Source: Xestospongia muta (Eukaryota > Porifera > Demospongiae > Haplosclerida > Petrosiidae). From it: a stretch of 64,000 bases of DNA. Where the stretch lies: contig OY848918.1 in assembly GCA_963693285.1 (NCBI GenBank), positions 10,963,592-11,027,591 on the forward strand, read 5' to 3'. The position numbers were made by a program, and so were the translations under genes. How positions within the stretch are numbered: position 1 is the stretch's first letter; the number at the start of each line of letters is the position of its first letter. Below the pieces are notes generated by a model that made no database searches, was not told the DNA's origin, and saw only the letters and a program-made list of their open reading frames with translations. Below, one piece after another: positions 53,366-63,917 of this stretch.

Positions 53366-56269
53366 TTATGAATGCATCTGGTTAATAACATCTTCATTGT
53401 CGGTTATGCTGGTAGCATCATCAGGCTCACTTGCTATTGGATGTAGTGGTATAGATAACCTCTCTGAAACAGCAACAGTAGATTGAGTGTCTCTTGTTGA
53501 CAGGAGATCAATGTTTGAGTTGCAAGTTCCAGTTAATTCTGGATTGTTAACACTTCCATAAGTAGCACGTACAGTGATATCTTGAGGTTGTGATACATGT
53601 AAATCATAAGGAGCACATTGTACATGTTGTTCATTATAGTTGTCTGGATGTTCTATACGATCAGCAATCCAGTTATCATCATCAACAAGTACATATGCAG
53701 TCTGAACGTCTTCGGATTGTTCATTAAAATTTGAATTGTCTTGATTGTCAGTTCTGTGGCATTGGACATTATTCCAGATTTTTCTGATAGCTGAGTATAA
53801 ATAGTATCCACAAACTATTACTCCAAAAACAAAGAGAGAAAATCCAAGTATTGTTTTTTGAGTATACCTGGCAGGAATATACAGCATGAAAATATTCATT
53901 AAAGCTAAGAATATAATAATAAAAAAATCACCAAAGTTGTGGGAGTTCTTCTGATAAGGACGAAAGATCATGATCATACCACCAAATGTAAGAAATAGTG
54001 CTTCTTGAGACAAAAGAAAAACGATTCCATTTTCATATGGTATAAAATGTAAACATAAAACAATGATCCTTAAGAAAAGATAAAATCCAGCAAAATAACG
54101 ATAATCAAAGGTTTCATCAGAACCATTTTTATAGGATCCAGTGAACACATCACACAATGATATCAACATTTCTTTTCTTAGATGTAAACAGCTCAGTAAT
54201 TTGTGGAATAGTTTAAATGGATAAAGTTGTATGTAGAGCATTGGTAAGAATATAATGAACACTAACACAATGATAGCAAAGATACCAGCAAAACTATGAG
54301 GCCAACCAAAATAATCTAGTGTTCCATCATAGAAGAATGCTATACCATTGTCATTTGTATTATTCCATACATACCATGTTGTATGATGTAATAGTTGAAG
54401 AGAAGTAGCAGCAAACTGAGTAAAACATAACAGATATATTGAGGCTATAGAATGAATCAAGCAAGGCTCAATGTTAGTCATATGCCAGAAACGTGCTAGT
54501 AGACGATGAAGTGGTATAGTGATAGTGACTACACACCTAAATCCTTTATCATACATTGTAATCCAGGTATAGATCAAGACTAGAAGGACCAGTGGATAGG
54601 TTGGTATGATATACCAGAATGATATAGCTTGTAATGGTGTCATGTGTAGTGTGATACAGAGAGAATGGCTGAACAGGAAGGGCAGAAAATTCCAATTGAA
54701 GATATTACAAGGTAGGATTATGTAATAATATTTGTAATAATTGCAATTATCATCAGGATCATTTTCACAATATGATTCAAACAGATTAAAAGTTAGTCCA
54801 GGATACACTACACTTACTATTTGACAGTAGAAGACCAATCCATTCATAAAACCATTGGTCAATTGTATGTTGAAGACTATTATAATAAACACCATTATTG
54901 TCACCGGTAAGAGTTGTATTAAGAAAAACAGCAACCAACCTAGTAATGGATGCTGATCACACTTGACACATCTATCGAGCTGGTTAATAGGAACTCCATA
55001 ACCATAAGCGCATCCTCCACACAATCTTCCTGTTCTACCTTCTGCGCAAAATGTTATTGGTGAAAAATTTGATACATTAAAGTTTTGAACACTGTCATTG
55101 CAATTATTGCGAAAAGGAGGACATCCACCACAATTATAAAAAATAGGGGAGTTTCCATAGAAAAATTCTCTTGAGTTGGTATCAGAAGATAACCAATGAT
55201 CAGATAAGCAATGATTAGGTTTTATATAGAGGCTATCATCATTGCAGCTGCTACATTGATGATCATATTTTAACGAGGAACAACAAAACCAATCTTGAAA
55301 AAGAAAGGTGCATTCTTTATTATCATCCATTACAAAAGGCCATGCACAAGGCTGTAGTGTTACTGATATGTTAGATTCTAGTGATTGTATTAGTGGTCCT
55401 TGTGTTTGAATTGAAAGCATAATTTCAGAAGAATTAATTGCCCCCACTGATGTAAAATTGTAATAAAGTATTATACCAAATCCAAAATTTTGATGATGAT
55501 CACATTCGATTTTAGTTACATTTGAGCATTTTTGGTAATACAGATAATTCATCGATGCTGGACCAGAAAGAATGCAAGCTATTAAGTCATTTTTCCAGTC
55601 ATATTTTCTGTTAGTACAGTCATAGACTGATGCAATTATGTAAAATGGTATTCCAGGGAGATTTGTAGTTTTACCATTGGGTGTTTCTAGTATCAAGTAT
55701 GGACAATTGAATGTTTCATTAGAAGCCATATAAAACAAATTGCGATAGTTGTTACAAGTATATTCATTGACCCTGGTACTACTTGACTCTATGACTATAT
55801 CAATTAACTGGACATTGTAACACATTGATATATACACTGGTGACACTTGGAAGTCAAACTCCCTATTAGGATTGATTTGAATATCACCACAACTATCAAG
55901 AACCAGAGACTTGAGGGTAATGTTTGTAGATGATAGAAATAACAGTCCACTGTGTGAACTACACTTTATAGTTACTGTCTTACCTCTATCTTTAGTAGTA
56001 GTAAGACCTATGATAGCAATATTAGACTTGTCTATCACCTTACTGGTGTTGTCCAATATATAGGTACCAGGATACAGGTAGATGACAGTGAAGTTGTGTT
56101 GTAGTCCTTGTAGAGCTAAATTGAGAGTAACACAAGGTGTCTGGTCTCCTCCATTCCAACAAGAGGTAGTGTTCACACCAAATGATGAACTGACATAGAT
56201 CTCATACTGCCAGTTAGCAGCAAATGTAAGTGAAGCAAAAAGAAAGACAAGGATAGCTCTCAGCAACAT
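53366..56269 (-). CDS. intronless beta-helix/Cys-rich/multipass receptor (967 aa)
   Basis: Start set at ATG 56269-56267; the frame is open further upstream but only a TTG would start it. Signal peptide LLRAILVFLFASLTFAA; beta-helix region from NWQYEIYVSSSFG over about 150 residues, nearly the same as in the gene at 7461. Next comes a divergent Cys/Asn-glycosylation-rich stretch of about 235 residues, with extra Cys clusters (CSSLKYDHQCSSC). Then CAEGRTGRLCGGCAYGYG, about ten membrane helices from FFLIQLLPVTIMVFIIIVFN, and a tail with DDNWIADRIEHPDNYNE. Likely a surface receptor; ligand and signalling unknown. It is the intact counterpart of the pseudogenes in blocks D and E. Confidence 0.87.
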   Translation of the reverse strand: MLLRAILVFLFASLTFAANWQYEIYVSSSFGVNTTSCWNGGDQTPCVTLNLALQGLQHNFTVIYLYPGTYILDNTSKVIDKSNIAIIGLTTTKDRGKTVTIKCSSHSGLLFLSSTNITLKSLVLDSCGDIQINPNREFDFQVSPVYISMCYNVQLIDIVIESSSTRVNEYTCNNYRNLFYMASNETFNCPYLILETPNGKTTNLPGIPFYIIASVYDCTNRKYDWKNDLIACILSGPASMNYLYYQKCSNVTKIECDHHQNFGFGIILYYNFTSVGAINSSEIMLSIQTQGPLIQSLESNISVTLQPCAWPFVMDDNKECTFLFQDWFCCSSLKYDHQCSSCNDDSLYIKPNHCLSDHWLSSDTNSREFFYGNSPIFYNCGGCPPFRNNCNDSVQNFNVSNFSPITFCAEGRTGRLCGGCAYGYGVPINQLDRCVKCDQHPLLGWLLFFLIQLLPVTIMVFIIIVFNIQLTNGFMNGLVFYCQIVSVVYPGLTFNLFESYCENDPDDNCNYYKYYYIILPCNIFNWNFLPFLFSHSLCITLHMTPLQAISFWYIIPTYPLVLLVLIYTWITMYDKGFRCVVTITIPLHRLLARFWHMTNIEPCLIHSIASIYLLCFTQFAATSLQLLHHTTWYVWNNTNDNGIAFFYDGTLDYFGWPHSFAGIFAIIVLVFIIFLPMLYIQLYPFKLFHKLLSCLHLRKEMLISLCDVFTGSYKNGSDETFDYRYFAGFYLFLRIIVLCLHFIPYENGIVFLLSQEALFLTFGGMIMIFRPYQKNSHNFGDFFIIIFLALMNIFMLYIPARYTQKTILGFSLFVFGVIVCGYYLYSAIRKIWNNVQCHRTDNQDNSNFNEQSEDVQTAYVLVDDDNWIADRIEHPDNYNEQHVQCAPYDLHVSQPQDITVRATYGSVNNPELTGTCNSNIDLLSTRDTQSTVAVSERLSIPLHPIASEPDDATSITDNEDVINQMHS

Positions 56270-56999
56270 GTCCAATTTTCTCAAAGGACATATGAAGATG
56301 AATAACAGGCAGAATACAGAGTACAAAACAAACTATGTTAATTTTAACAATTACTAGAATAAACATTTCACTACGTATGTTTTCTATATGTGGTTGTAGT
56401 TGCTATTGTATGTAACAGGGGATTTTTAAGCACTATACATGTACTACAGCTGTGTATAAAACAACTCATGTGATCATGAGCATATTTACTGGTCAGTCCA
56501 TTCTGTAGTAAAATACATACACATGTCTACAAAGGATAGACAGAGTACAGACTACATACTCTCTTCTTTGTATGAGTTACTAGTAAACATAACAAACACT
56601 TAATAGTGTTATGTATGTACACTGGCCATTGAGATTCTTGAATGTTTTTCATTAAACATACTACAAAAACACACCTATTACCTTATAAGGAAAGAACTAA
56701 CAAGAGGCTTATACTTCATTAGTTTCAAATTATTCACATAACAATAATATAAATCATTCAAAATGGACATACAAATATACTGATTATTGATTAGTATTAT
56801 GTTTACATTTTTAGATATACAACCTATAATATAATGTACTGGTATAAGATATCAAGTTATATATTATGGTCACTTAAGTTTCACACATGACTACACTTCT
56901 AATATAATTCAGAAGGATAATGATGCAATGATAAACTTCTATATACTGTTTTATGTTCATGATCTTTGTTTCATTGTTAAACATTTTGATAGCTAGTTA
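56270..56999. other. 5' flank of the receptor, no gene
   Basis: Shares CAGGCAGAATACAGAGTACAAAACAAACTATGTTA and downstream text with 58170-58450, so receptor 5' flanks were also duplicated. Confidence 0.6.
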
Positions 57000-57826
57000 C
57001 TATATAATTGACAGTTTATGTCTGTTAACAAATCATTTCTAAAAAAGGGACATGTGTGTGGTAGTATGGCTGTTCTATTATAACTTTCACAGTGACAGCA
57101 CTCACACAAAGGTCCAATATCCATAAAATTTCTAATTAATGAGATATTAAACTGAATCATTTATAGCTCTAACAATTAACTACAAGAGTCAGTAAGTATA
57201 AAACAGTGTGATGTTTACTACTTTCTCAGTGCCTTGTTTTATATTATATTCAATATGAATGATCATGGATTGGTTAGATGTGTTATCAGAATTAACCATT
57301 ATAGAGTTCATGCTTACATTACCCTCCATGATGTAATAACTTGTGTTTCCATAGCAACATTATAATACATGTAATAATAAACACACCCACACAAAAATTA
57401 ATATGTCATTTTAATAACTAATGTGTACCTGGTTAGGTACACATTAGTTGTTAGAATGACATTAATTTTTACAGTGACAATGATATCAATCTCTTGTTGA
57501 CGAAAAGATTAGCATGCAGCTGCAATGAATGTAACAATAACTGAGGTATTAACTTCTAATTCTGTTCATTTGGATTTAACACTATCATCAATAGTTTTAA
57601 AAATAACACTCAATAAGTCATTAATAATTATCATGTATAGTATACTGGTATAAGATATCAAATTATACATTAAACACAATTTAATAACTAATAAAACTAA
57701 ACACTTTAATTATCTTTGTTATTATAAACAATATACATACTACATGTACATGACAAACTTGTTAAAAGATACAAGAGCAATAAAGTAAAGTTCATAAACT
57801 ACAGTGACTGAATTAAATATATTTGA
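57000..57826. repeat. receptor 3'-flank repeat, third copy
   Basis: Carries TGACAGCACTCACA, AAACAGTGTGATGTTTACTAC and a CACTGTAAA-type hairpin; ends at the tail stop codon at 57827. Confidence 0.8.
57392..57476. mobile_element. short CACTGTAAA foldback element
   Basis: AATTAATATGTCATTTTAA...GTGTACC pairs with GGTACACATTAG...ATGACATTAATTTTTACAGTG around a GGTTA centre, giving an almost complete palindrome of about 85 bp. Confidence 0.8.
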
Positions 57827-58114
57827 TTAAACTTCAACTTCATCATTGACATTACTGATAATACTCTCTTGTGTAGAACTTACAATTGAATGTAGTGGTA
57901 TTGTATTACTAGACCCATGACCATCACTTTCTGACAATGGACTAATCTCAGTGTTGTTAATTTCAGCTGATGTTGCATTATCATAAGTATCATGTACATT
58001 CTTTTCTTCAGGTTGTGAGACAGTTAAGTCATACGGTACATATTTTACATGATGTTGATCATAGTTGTCTGGATGTTCGAACAGGCAGAGTCCAGTGTAC
58101 ACACTATATGTCAT
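57827..58114 (-). pseudogene. receptor reduced to leader plus cytoplasmic tail
   Basis: Open frame of 95 codons: MTYSVYTGLCLF, then receptor tail from EHPDNYDQHHVKYVPYDLTV to EVEV. The first 12 codons are not receptor coding sequence: they match the 5' leader that precedes the ATG of the paralogue at 62503 (CAGGCAGAGTCCAGTGTACA, near 62535-62560). A deletion has therefore joined the leader to the tail. Translation, if any, would give a soluble tail peptide. Confidence 0.75.
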
Positions 58115-59008
58115 TGTAGGAGTTACTTTGTGGTAACATTCTCATTAGATAAGAATATTATATACAATAATGAATTACAGGCAGAATACAGAGTACAAAA
58201 CAAACTATGTTACTTTTAACAATTACAAGAGTAAACATTTCACTCTGTACATTTTCTATATATAGCTGTAGTTGCCATTGTATGTAGAAGAAATTTTAAA
58301 GACATTACTATACATGTACTATGGCTGTGTATAAAACTATTCATGTGATCATGATCATATTTACTGGTCAGTCCATTTTGTAGTAAAATACATACACATG
58401 TCTACAAAGGATAGACAGAGTACAGATTAAAATCTGTCTTATTTGTATGAGTTACTAATAAACATAATAAACATTTTTATTACACTATAATTAAATTAAG
58501 GCAACTCTAACTATGTATCTCACTGCATAATAGTAAAACATGTAACCACTTCAGTTAGGTAATACAAAATATTCTACAATATTATGCAACACAGTGTAGT
58601 GAACACTTTTATAAATGGAGTTTGGAATGTTTGTTCTATAGTAATTCTTAAATATATATTATCGTAGTGTTTTTATTAAGAATAGGACAATCTAAAGTCC
58701 ATACAAACATGTCATGGCTGGTTTTGTTTACATTCAATTTGAATACATTTCAACATATCAATTTAATCACATCAATATCCTTTATGTATATAAACTATCT
58801 CACCATATCACAATAATCACTAGATTCAGTTTCTACTATTTAATGTAAATATATGTATACATACAATTGTATACTGTATGTATACAATGATATTATATTG
58901 ATGTTAAGAGGATTATCCTCTGAATAGTTAGAACTGTGTCAGTTTTTGTTATCTAAATAAATTATGGAAAAAACTCAAAATATATCACTGTATAATAATA
59001 CAACATGT
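58115..59008. other. receptor 5' flank sequence, no gene
   Basis: Homologous to 56290-56600 and to 62530-62700. No coding feature. Confidence 0.6.
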
Positions 59009-59250
59009 CACTGTAAAAATTGATTTGTTGATTTAACTAATATATTGTTATACAGGTTGCATGTAGCAAAATTAGTATGATGTAAAAGTAAACATGACAC
59101 TGTTTTTATTACTAATGCACTACAGCTGCATAAACAGTAGTACATTAGTAATAAAAACAGTGTTATGTCTACTTTCACATCATATTAAGTTTATTACATG
59201 TACCTGTATAACAATATATTGGTTAAATCAATAAATCAATTTTTACAGTG
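59009..59250. mobile_element. CACTGTAAA foldback MITE, 242 bp
   Basis: Termini CACTGTAAAAATTGATTTG and the inverse. Long arms pair through TATTGTTATACAGGT, AAAGTAAACATGACACTG and TTTTTATTACTAATG, leaving a small loop near CTACAGCTGCAT. Non-coding. Confidence 0.88.
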
Positions 59251-59734
59251 TACATGTAACCTCTATCTCCATAAATACTATATGCACATCATAAATAATA
59301 CCTTGCAAATAAAGATATGTTATCACAATTAAACATTTTATAGTGTTCATGTATTAATCACATCACTCTGCACTGGCTCAGTATACATGAAAATGATAAC
59401 TAAAGAGACATTAGACAGAATCATCTTATATATATATATATATTTCATTAGTTTCAAACTATTCACATAACAATAATATAAACATTCAAAATGAACATAC
59501 AAATATACTGATTATTGATTAGTATTATGTTTAATTTTTAGATATACAACCTATAATATAATGTACTGGTATAAGATATCAAGTTATATTTTATGGTCAC
59601 TTAAGTTTCACACATGACTACACTTCTAATATAATTCAGAAGGATAATAATGTAATGACAAACTTCTATATACTGTTTTATGTTCATGATCTTTGTTTCA
59701 TTATTAAACATTTTGATAGTTAGTTACTATATAA

Positions 59735-60556
59735 TTGACAGTTTATGTCTGATAACAAATCATTTCTAAAGAAGGGACATGTGTGTGGTAGTATAGCTGT
59801 TCTATTATAACTTTCACAGTGACAGCACTCACAAAAAGGCCCAATATCCATGAAAATACTAACTAATGAGATATTAAACAGAATCATTTATAGCTCTAAC
59901 AATTAACTACAAGAGTCAGTAAGTATAAAACAGTGTGATGTTTACTACTTTCTCAGTGCCTTGTTTTATATTATATTCAATATGAATGATCATGGATTGG
60001 TTAATGTGTTGTGAAAAATAACTATTTATAGAGTTCGTGCTTATATTACCCTCCATGATGTAAATAACTTGTGTATCCATAGCGACATTATAAAAATAAT
60101 AAACACACCCACACTATAAAAATTAATATATCATTTTAACAAGTAATTTGTACCTGGTTAGGTACAAATTAGTTGTTAAAATGACATATTAATTTTACAG
60201 TGAGAATCATATTAATCTCTTGTTGATAAAGAGATTAGCATATAGCTGGAATATGAATGTAACAATAACTGATGTATTAACTTCTAATTCTGTTCATTTG
60301 GATTTAACACTATCATCAATAGTTTTTTTAAATAACACTCAAGAAATCATTAATAATTATCATGTATAGTATACTGGTATAAGATATCAAATTATACATT
60401 AAACACAATTTAATAACTTATAAAAACTAAACACTTTAATTGTTTTTGTTATTATAAACAAAATACATACTACATGTACATGACAAACTTGTCAAAAGAT
60501 ACAAAAGCAATAAAGTAAAGTTCATAAACTACAATGACTTAATTAAATGTATTTGA
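59735..60556. repeat. receptor 3'-flank repeat, fourth copy
   Basis: Same order of motifs as 57000-57826, including a foldback element; ends at the stop of the 648-aa receptor. Confidence 0.8.
60111..60202. mobile_element. short CACTGTAAA foldback element
   Basis: ACTATAAAAATTAATATATCATTTTAACAAG pairs with CTTGTT-like ... AATGACATATTAATTTTACAGTG around CCTGGTTAGG. Same position in the 3'-flank repeat as 57392 and 63473. Confidence 0.8.
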
Positions 60557-62503
60557 TTAAACTTCATCTTCATCATCACCTTCTGACAGTGAATTAGTTT
60601 CAATGTTGTTAATTTCAGCTGATGGTGCATTATCATAAGTAACATGTATATTGTTTTCTTCAGGTTGTGAGACAGTTAAGTCATATGGTACATATTTTAC
60701 ATGATGATCATCATGCTTCATACGATCAGCATCCCAGTTATCATCATCAACTAGTATGAATTCCATACCATCATGTTCTTCATTATTAGATGTATTGTGT
60801 TTTCTGTTAGCTTTACAACTTTGGCAGCATATCCTAATTTTTTTAATTGTCCAGTATGGAAAGTATCCAAAAACTATTACTCCAAAAATAATTATTAGAA
60901 ATAACCAGTTTAAATTGACAACATATCCATAATGATATTTATCTAAATTGGCAACTGTATCAATACTTAATGATGCTAAGAAAAGCATAAATATTAAATC
61001 AAAAAAACTGTGAATATTTCGTTTATATGGACGAAATATCATGATTGTACCTCCAAATGTAGCAAACAATGCAATTTGAAAGAAAAGAATACGACTTGTA
61101 CTTTTAGAATTAAAATATAAACATAAAACAATGATCCTTAAGAAAAGATAAAATCCAGCAAAATAGCGATAATCACGTGTGTTCTTAGAACCATCTTTAT
61201 AGGGTCCAGTGAATATGTCACCCAATGATATCAGTATTTCCTTTCTTAGATGTAAACAGCTCAGTGTTTTGTGGAATAGTTTAAATGGATAAAGTTGTAT
61301 GTAGAGCATTGGTAAGAATGTAATGAACACTAACACAATGATAGCAAACATACCAGCAAAACTATGAGGCCAATTAAAGTATTTAACTTGTGCCTCTGTG
61401 TAATACCATGTTGTAGGATGTAATAGTTGAAGAGAAGTAGCAGCAAACTGAGTGAAACATAACAGATATGTTGAGGCTATAGAATGAATCAAGCAAGGTT
61501 CAATGTTAGTCATATGCCAGAAATGTGCTAGTAGACGATGAAGAGGTCTAGTGATAGTGACTACACACCTAAATCCTTTATCATACATTGTAATCCAGAT
61601 ATAGATCAAGAATAGAAGGACCAGCGGATAGGTTGGTATGATATACCAGAATGATATAGCTTGTAATAATGTCATATTTGATGTTATACACAATGGTTTA
61701 ACAACAAACATTAGAAAATTCAAGTTAAATATATTGGCAGGTATAACACAAAGATTTTGATATGGTAAGCAGTATTTATTATCATATTCATGATACGTCT
61801 CAAAGATAACATTAAGATTTAGATTTGGATACACTATACTAATCATTTGACAGTAGAAGACTAGACCAATCATAAAACCATTGGTCAATTGTATGTTGAA
61901 GACTATTATTATCAACACAACTGCTGTTACTGGTAAGAGTTGTATTAAGATAAACATCACCAAACCTACCCATTGATCCTTGTCACATTGAACACATCTA
62001 TTGAGTTGGTTAATAGGAACTCCATAGTCAGAACCACATGCTTCATTTCTACTATCTGTGCAGAAAGACATCAGCATTACTGATATGTTAGATTGAAATG
62101 TTTCTATTGTTGGCCATTGTGTTTGAATCAAAAGAATAACTTCACTAGAATCAGTTACATCATCTGATGTAGCCTTATAATAATAGAGAGTTATATGATG
62201 ATAATAATAATTATCATGGTAATGTTCATATGTTATTGTTGTACATGGTTGGTACACATCACTATCAAATGATACTAGACCAGATATAATACAAACCTGT
62301 AAATCATTCTTCCACTCATAACTCACATTACTACAATCATAAACTGAAGCATTTACATAAAAAGGATCTCCAGTGTAAATAACATCACTGATCTTACTTA
62401 TCATTAAGTATGAACACTCCAATGTCTTATTATAATCAATACTATTGCCAGCAGCAAATGTAAGTGAAGCAAAAAATAAGACAAGAAGAGACCACAGCAT
62501 CAT
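60557..62503 (-). CDS. receptor paralogue lacking the beta-helix (648 aa)
   Basis: Start at ATG 62503-62501; the upstream in-frame codon at 62518 is TTG. Signal peptide (LLVLFFASLTFAA) is followed within about ten residues by the middle Cys-rich region (ECSYLMISK, YVNASVYDCSN, WKNDLQVCIISG, SSEVILLIQTQ). The whole beta-helix is absent. The Cys module is also shortened: FCTDSRNEACGSDYGVPINQ lacks the EGRTGRLCG core. Membrane helices from [20 protein letters not shown] through the last helix pair are complete. The tail keeps DDNWDADRMKHDDHHVKYVP. Frame is fully open, so this looks like a viable truncated ectodomain form, not a pseudogene. It may signal without the ligand-binding domain or act as a decoy; this is inference. 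Confidence 0.83.
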   Translation of the reverse strand: MMLWSLLVLFFASLTFAAGNSIDYNKTLECSYLMISKISDVIYTGDPFYVNASVYDCSNVSYEWKNDLQVCIISGLVSFDSDVYQPCTTITYEHYHDNYYYHHITLYYYKATSDDVTDSSEVILLIQTQWPTIETFQSNISVMLMSFCTDSRNEACGSDYGVPINQLNRCVQCDKDQWVGLVMFILIQLLPVTAVVLIIIVFNIQLTNGFMIGLVFYCQMISIVYPNLNLNVIFETYHEYDNKYCLPYQNLCVIPANIFNLNFLMFVVKPLCITSNMTLLQAISFWYIIPTYPLVLLFLIYIWITMYDKGFRCVVTITRPLHRLLAHFWHMTNIEPCLIHSIASTYLLCFTQFAATSLQLLHPTTWYYTEAQVKYFNWPHSFAGMFAIIVLVFITFLPMLYIQLYPFKLFHKTLSCLHLRKEILISLGDIFTGPYKDGSKNTRDYRYFAGFYLFLRIIVLCLYFNSKSTSRILFFQIALFATFGGTIMIFRPYKRNIHSFFDLIFMLFLASLSIDTVANLDKYHYGYVVNLNWLFLIIIFGVIVFGYFPYWTIKKIRICCQSCKANRKHNTSNNEEHDGMEFILVDDDNWDADRMKHDDHHVKYVPYDLTVSQPEENNIHVTYDNAPSAEINNIETNSLSEGDDEDEV

Positions 62504-63069
62504 GACTAATTTTCTCAAGAGCTATGTAAAGAGAACAGGCAGAGTCCAGTGTACAAACTATGTCATTGTAGGAGTAATTTTGTGGTAAACAAAGTAAACA
62601 TTCTCATTACATAAGAAGATTATATGTAATTATATTGTAATGTATGTACATTATAACTTTAGAAACAATACTATGCTACAGCTGTGTACAATATTACTCA
62701 TGTGATGAACATGTGTTCAAAGGTCAGTCCATTCTGACCTCATTGGGTATGAATCAGTACAAGGACATGTGCTATTCATTATTCATCATAACCAATGAAT
62801 ATTAAAAGCTGTGTCTTTTACAAGTATGTAAATTCACCATCTTTTGTTTTTACTATCTTTCTGAAGTAAGACAATCAGTTACTAACATCAAACTAAATTA
62901 TCAAGTCATACACTGTTAAAAAAATTAGATATATTAACTAATTTTATGATCACTTTGTTTACACATGAGTACTGCACTACTAATGTAACTTAAAAAGATA
63001 TTGATGTAATGACAAACTTCTATATACTGTTTTATGTTCATGTCCTTTGTTTCATTGTTAAACATTTTA
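62504..63069. other. 5' flank of the 648-aa receptor, no gene
   Basis: Contains the leader sequence used as template in the 57827 deletion product. Nothing else supported. Confidence 0.6.
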
Positions 63070-63917
63070 ATAGCTAGTTATTATGTAATTGACAGTTCAT
63101 GTCATTCAACAAATTCTTTCTCAAGAAGGACATATGTGTGGTAGTATGGCTGTTCTATTATAACTTTCACAGTGACAGCACTCATACAATAGCCCAATAT
63201 CCACAAAAATTCTAACTAATGAGATATTAAACAGAATCATTTATAGCTCTAACAATTAACTACATGACAGCCTAGTGTCAGTAAGTATGAAACAGTGTGA
63301 TGTTTACTACTACCTCAGTGCCTTGTTTTATATTATATTCAATATGAATGATCATGGATTGGTTAATGTGTTATCAGAGTTAACCATTTATAGAGTTCAT
63401 GCTGACATTACCCTCCATGATATAAATAACTTGTGTATCCATAGCAACATTATAAAAATAATAAACTCACCCACACTATAAAAATTAATACATCATTTTA
63501 ACAAGTAATTTGTACCTGGTTAGATACAAATTAGTTGTTAAAATGACATATTAATTTTACAGTGACAATCATATTAATCTCTTGTTGATAAAGAGATTAA
63601 CCTGTAGCTGCAATATGAATGTAACAATAACTGATGTATTAACTTCTAATTCTGTTCATTTGGATTTAACACTATCATCAATAGTTTTTTAAATAACACT
63701 CAATAAGTCACTAATAGTTATCATGTATAGTATACTGGTATAAGATATCAAATTATACATTAAACACAATTTAATAACTTATAAAAACTAAACACTTTAA
63801 TTGTTTTTGTTATTATAAACAAAATACATACTACATGTACATGACAAACTTGTCAAAAGATACAAAAGCAATAAAGTAAAGTTCATAAACTACAATGACT
63901 GAATTAAATGTATTTGG
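63070..63917. repeat. receptor 3'-flank repeat, fifth copy
   Basis: Near-identical to 59735-60556; leads into another receptor tail at the window edge. Confidence 0.8.
63473..63564. mobile_element. short CACTGTAAA foldback element
   Basis: Same hairpin and same place in the repeat as 60111-60202. Confidence 0.8.

Noticed and set aside
62504..62518. Upstream TTG start for the 648-aa receptor (and the similar extension at 56270-56326)
   Set aside because: TTG is not a normal start in animals; the ATGs at 62503 and 56269 give clean signal peptides aligned with each other.
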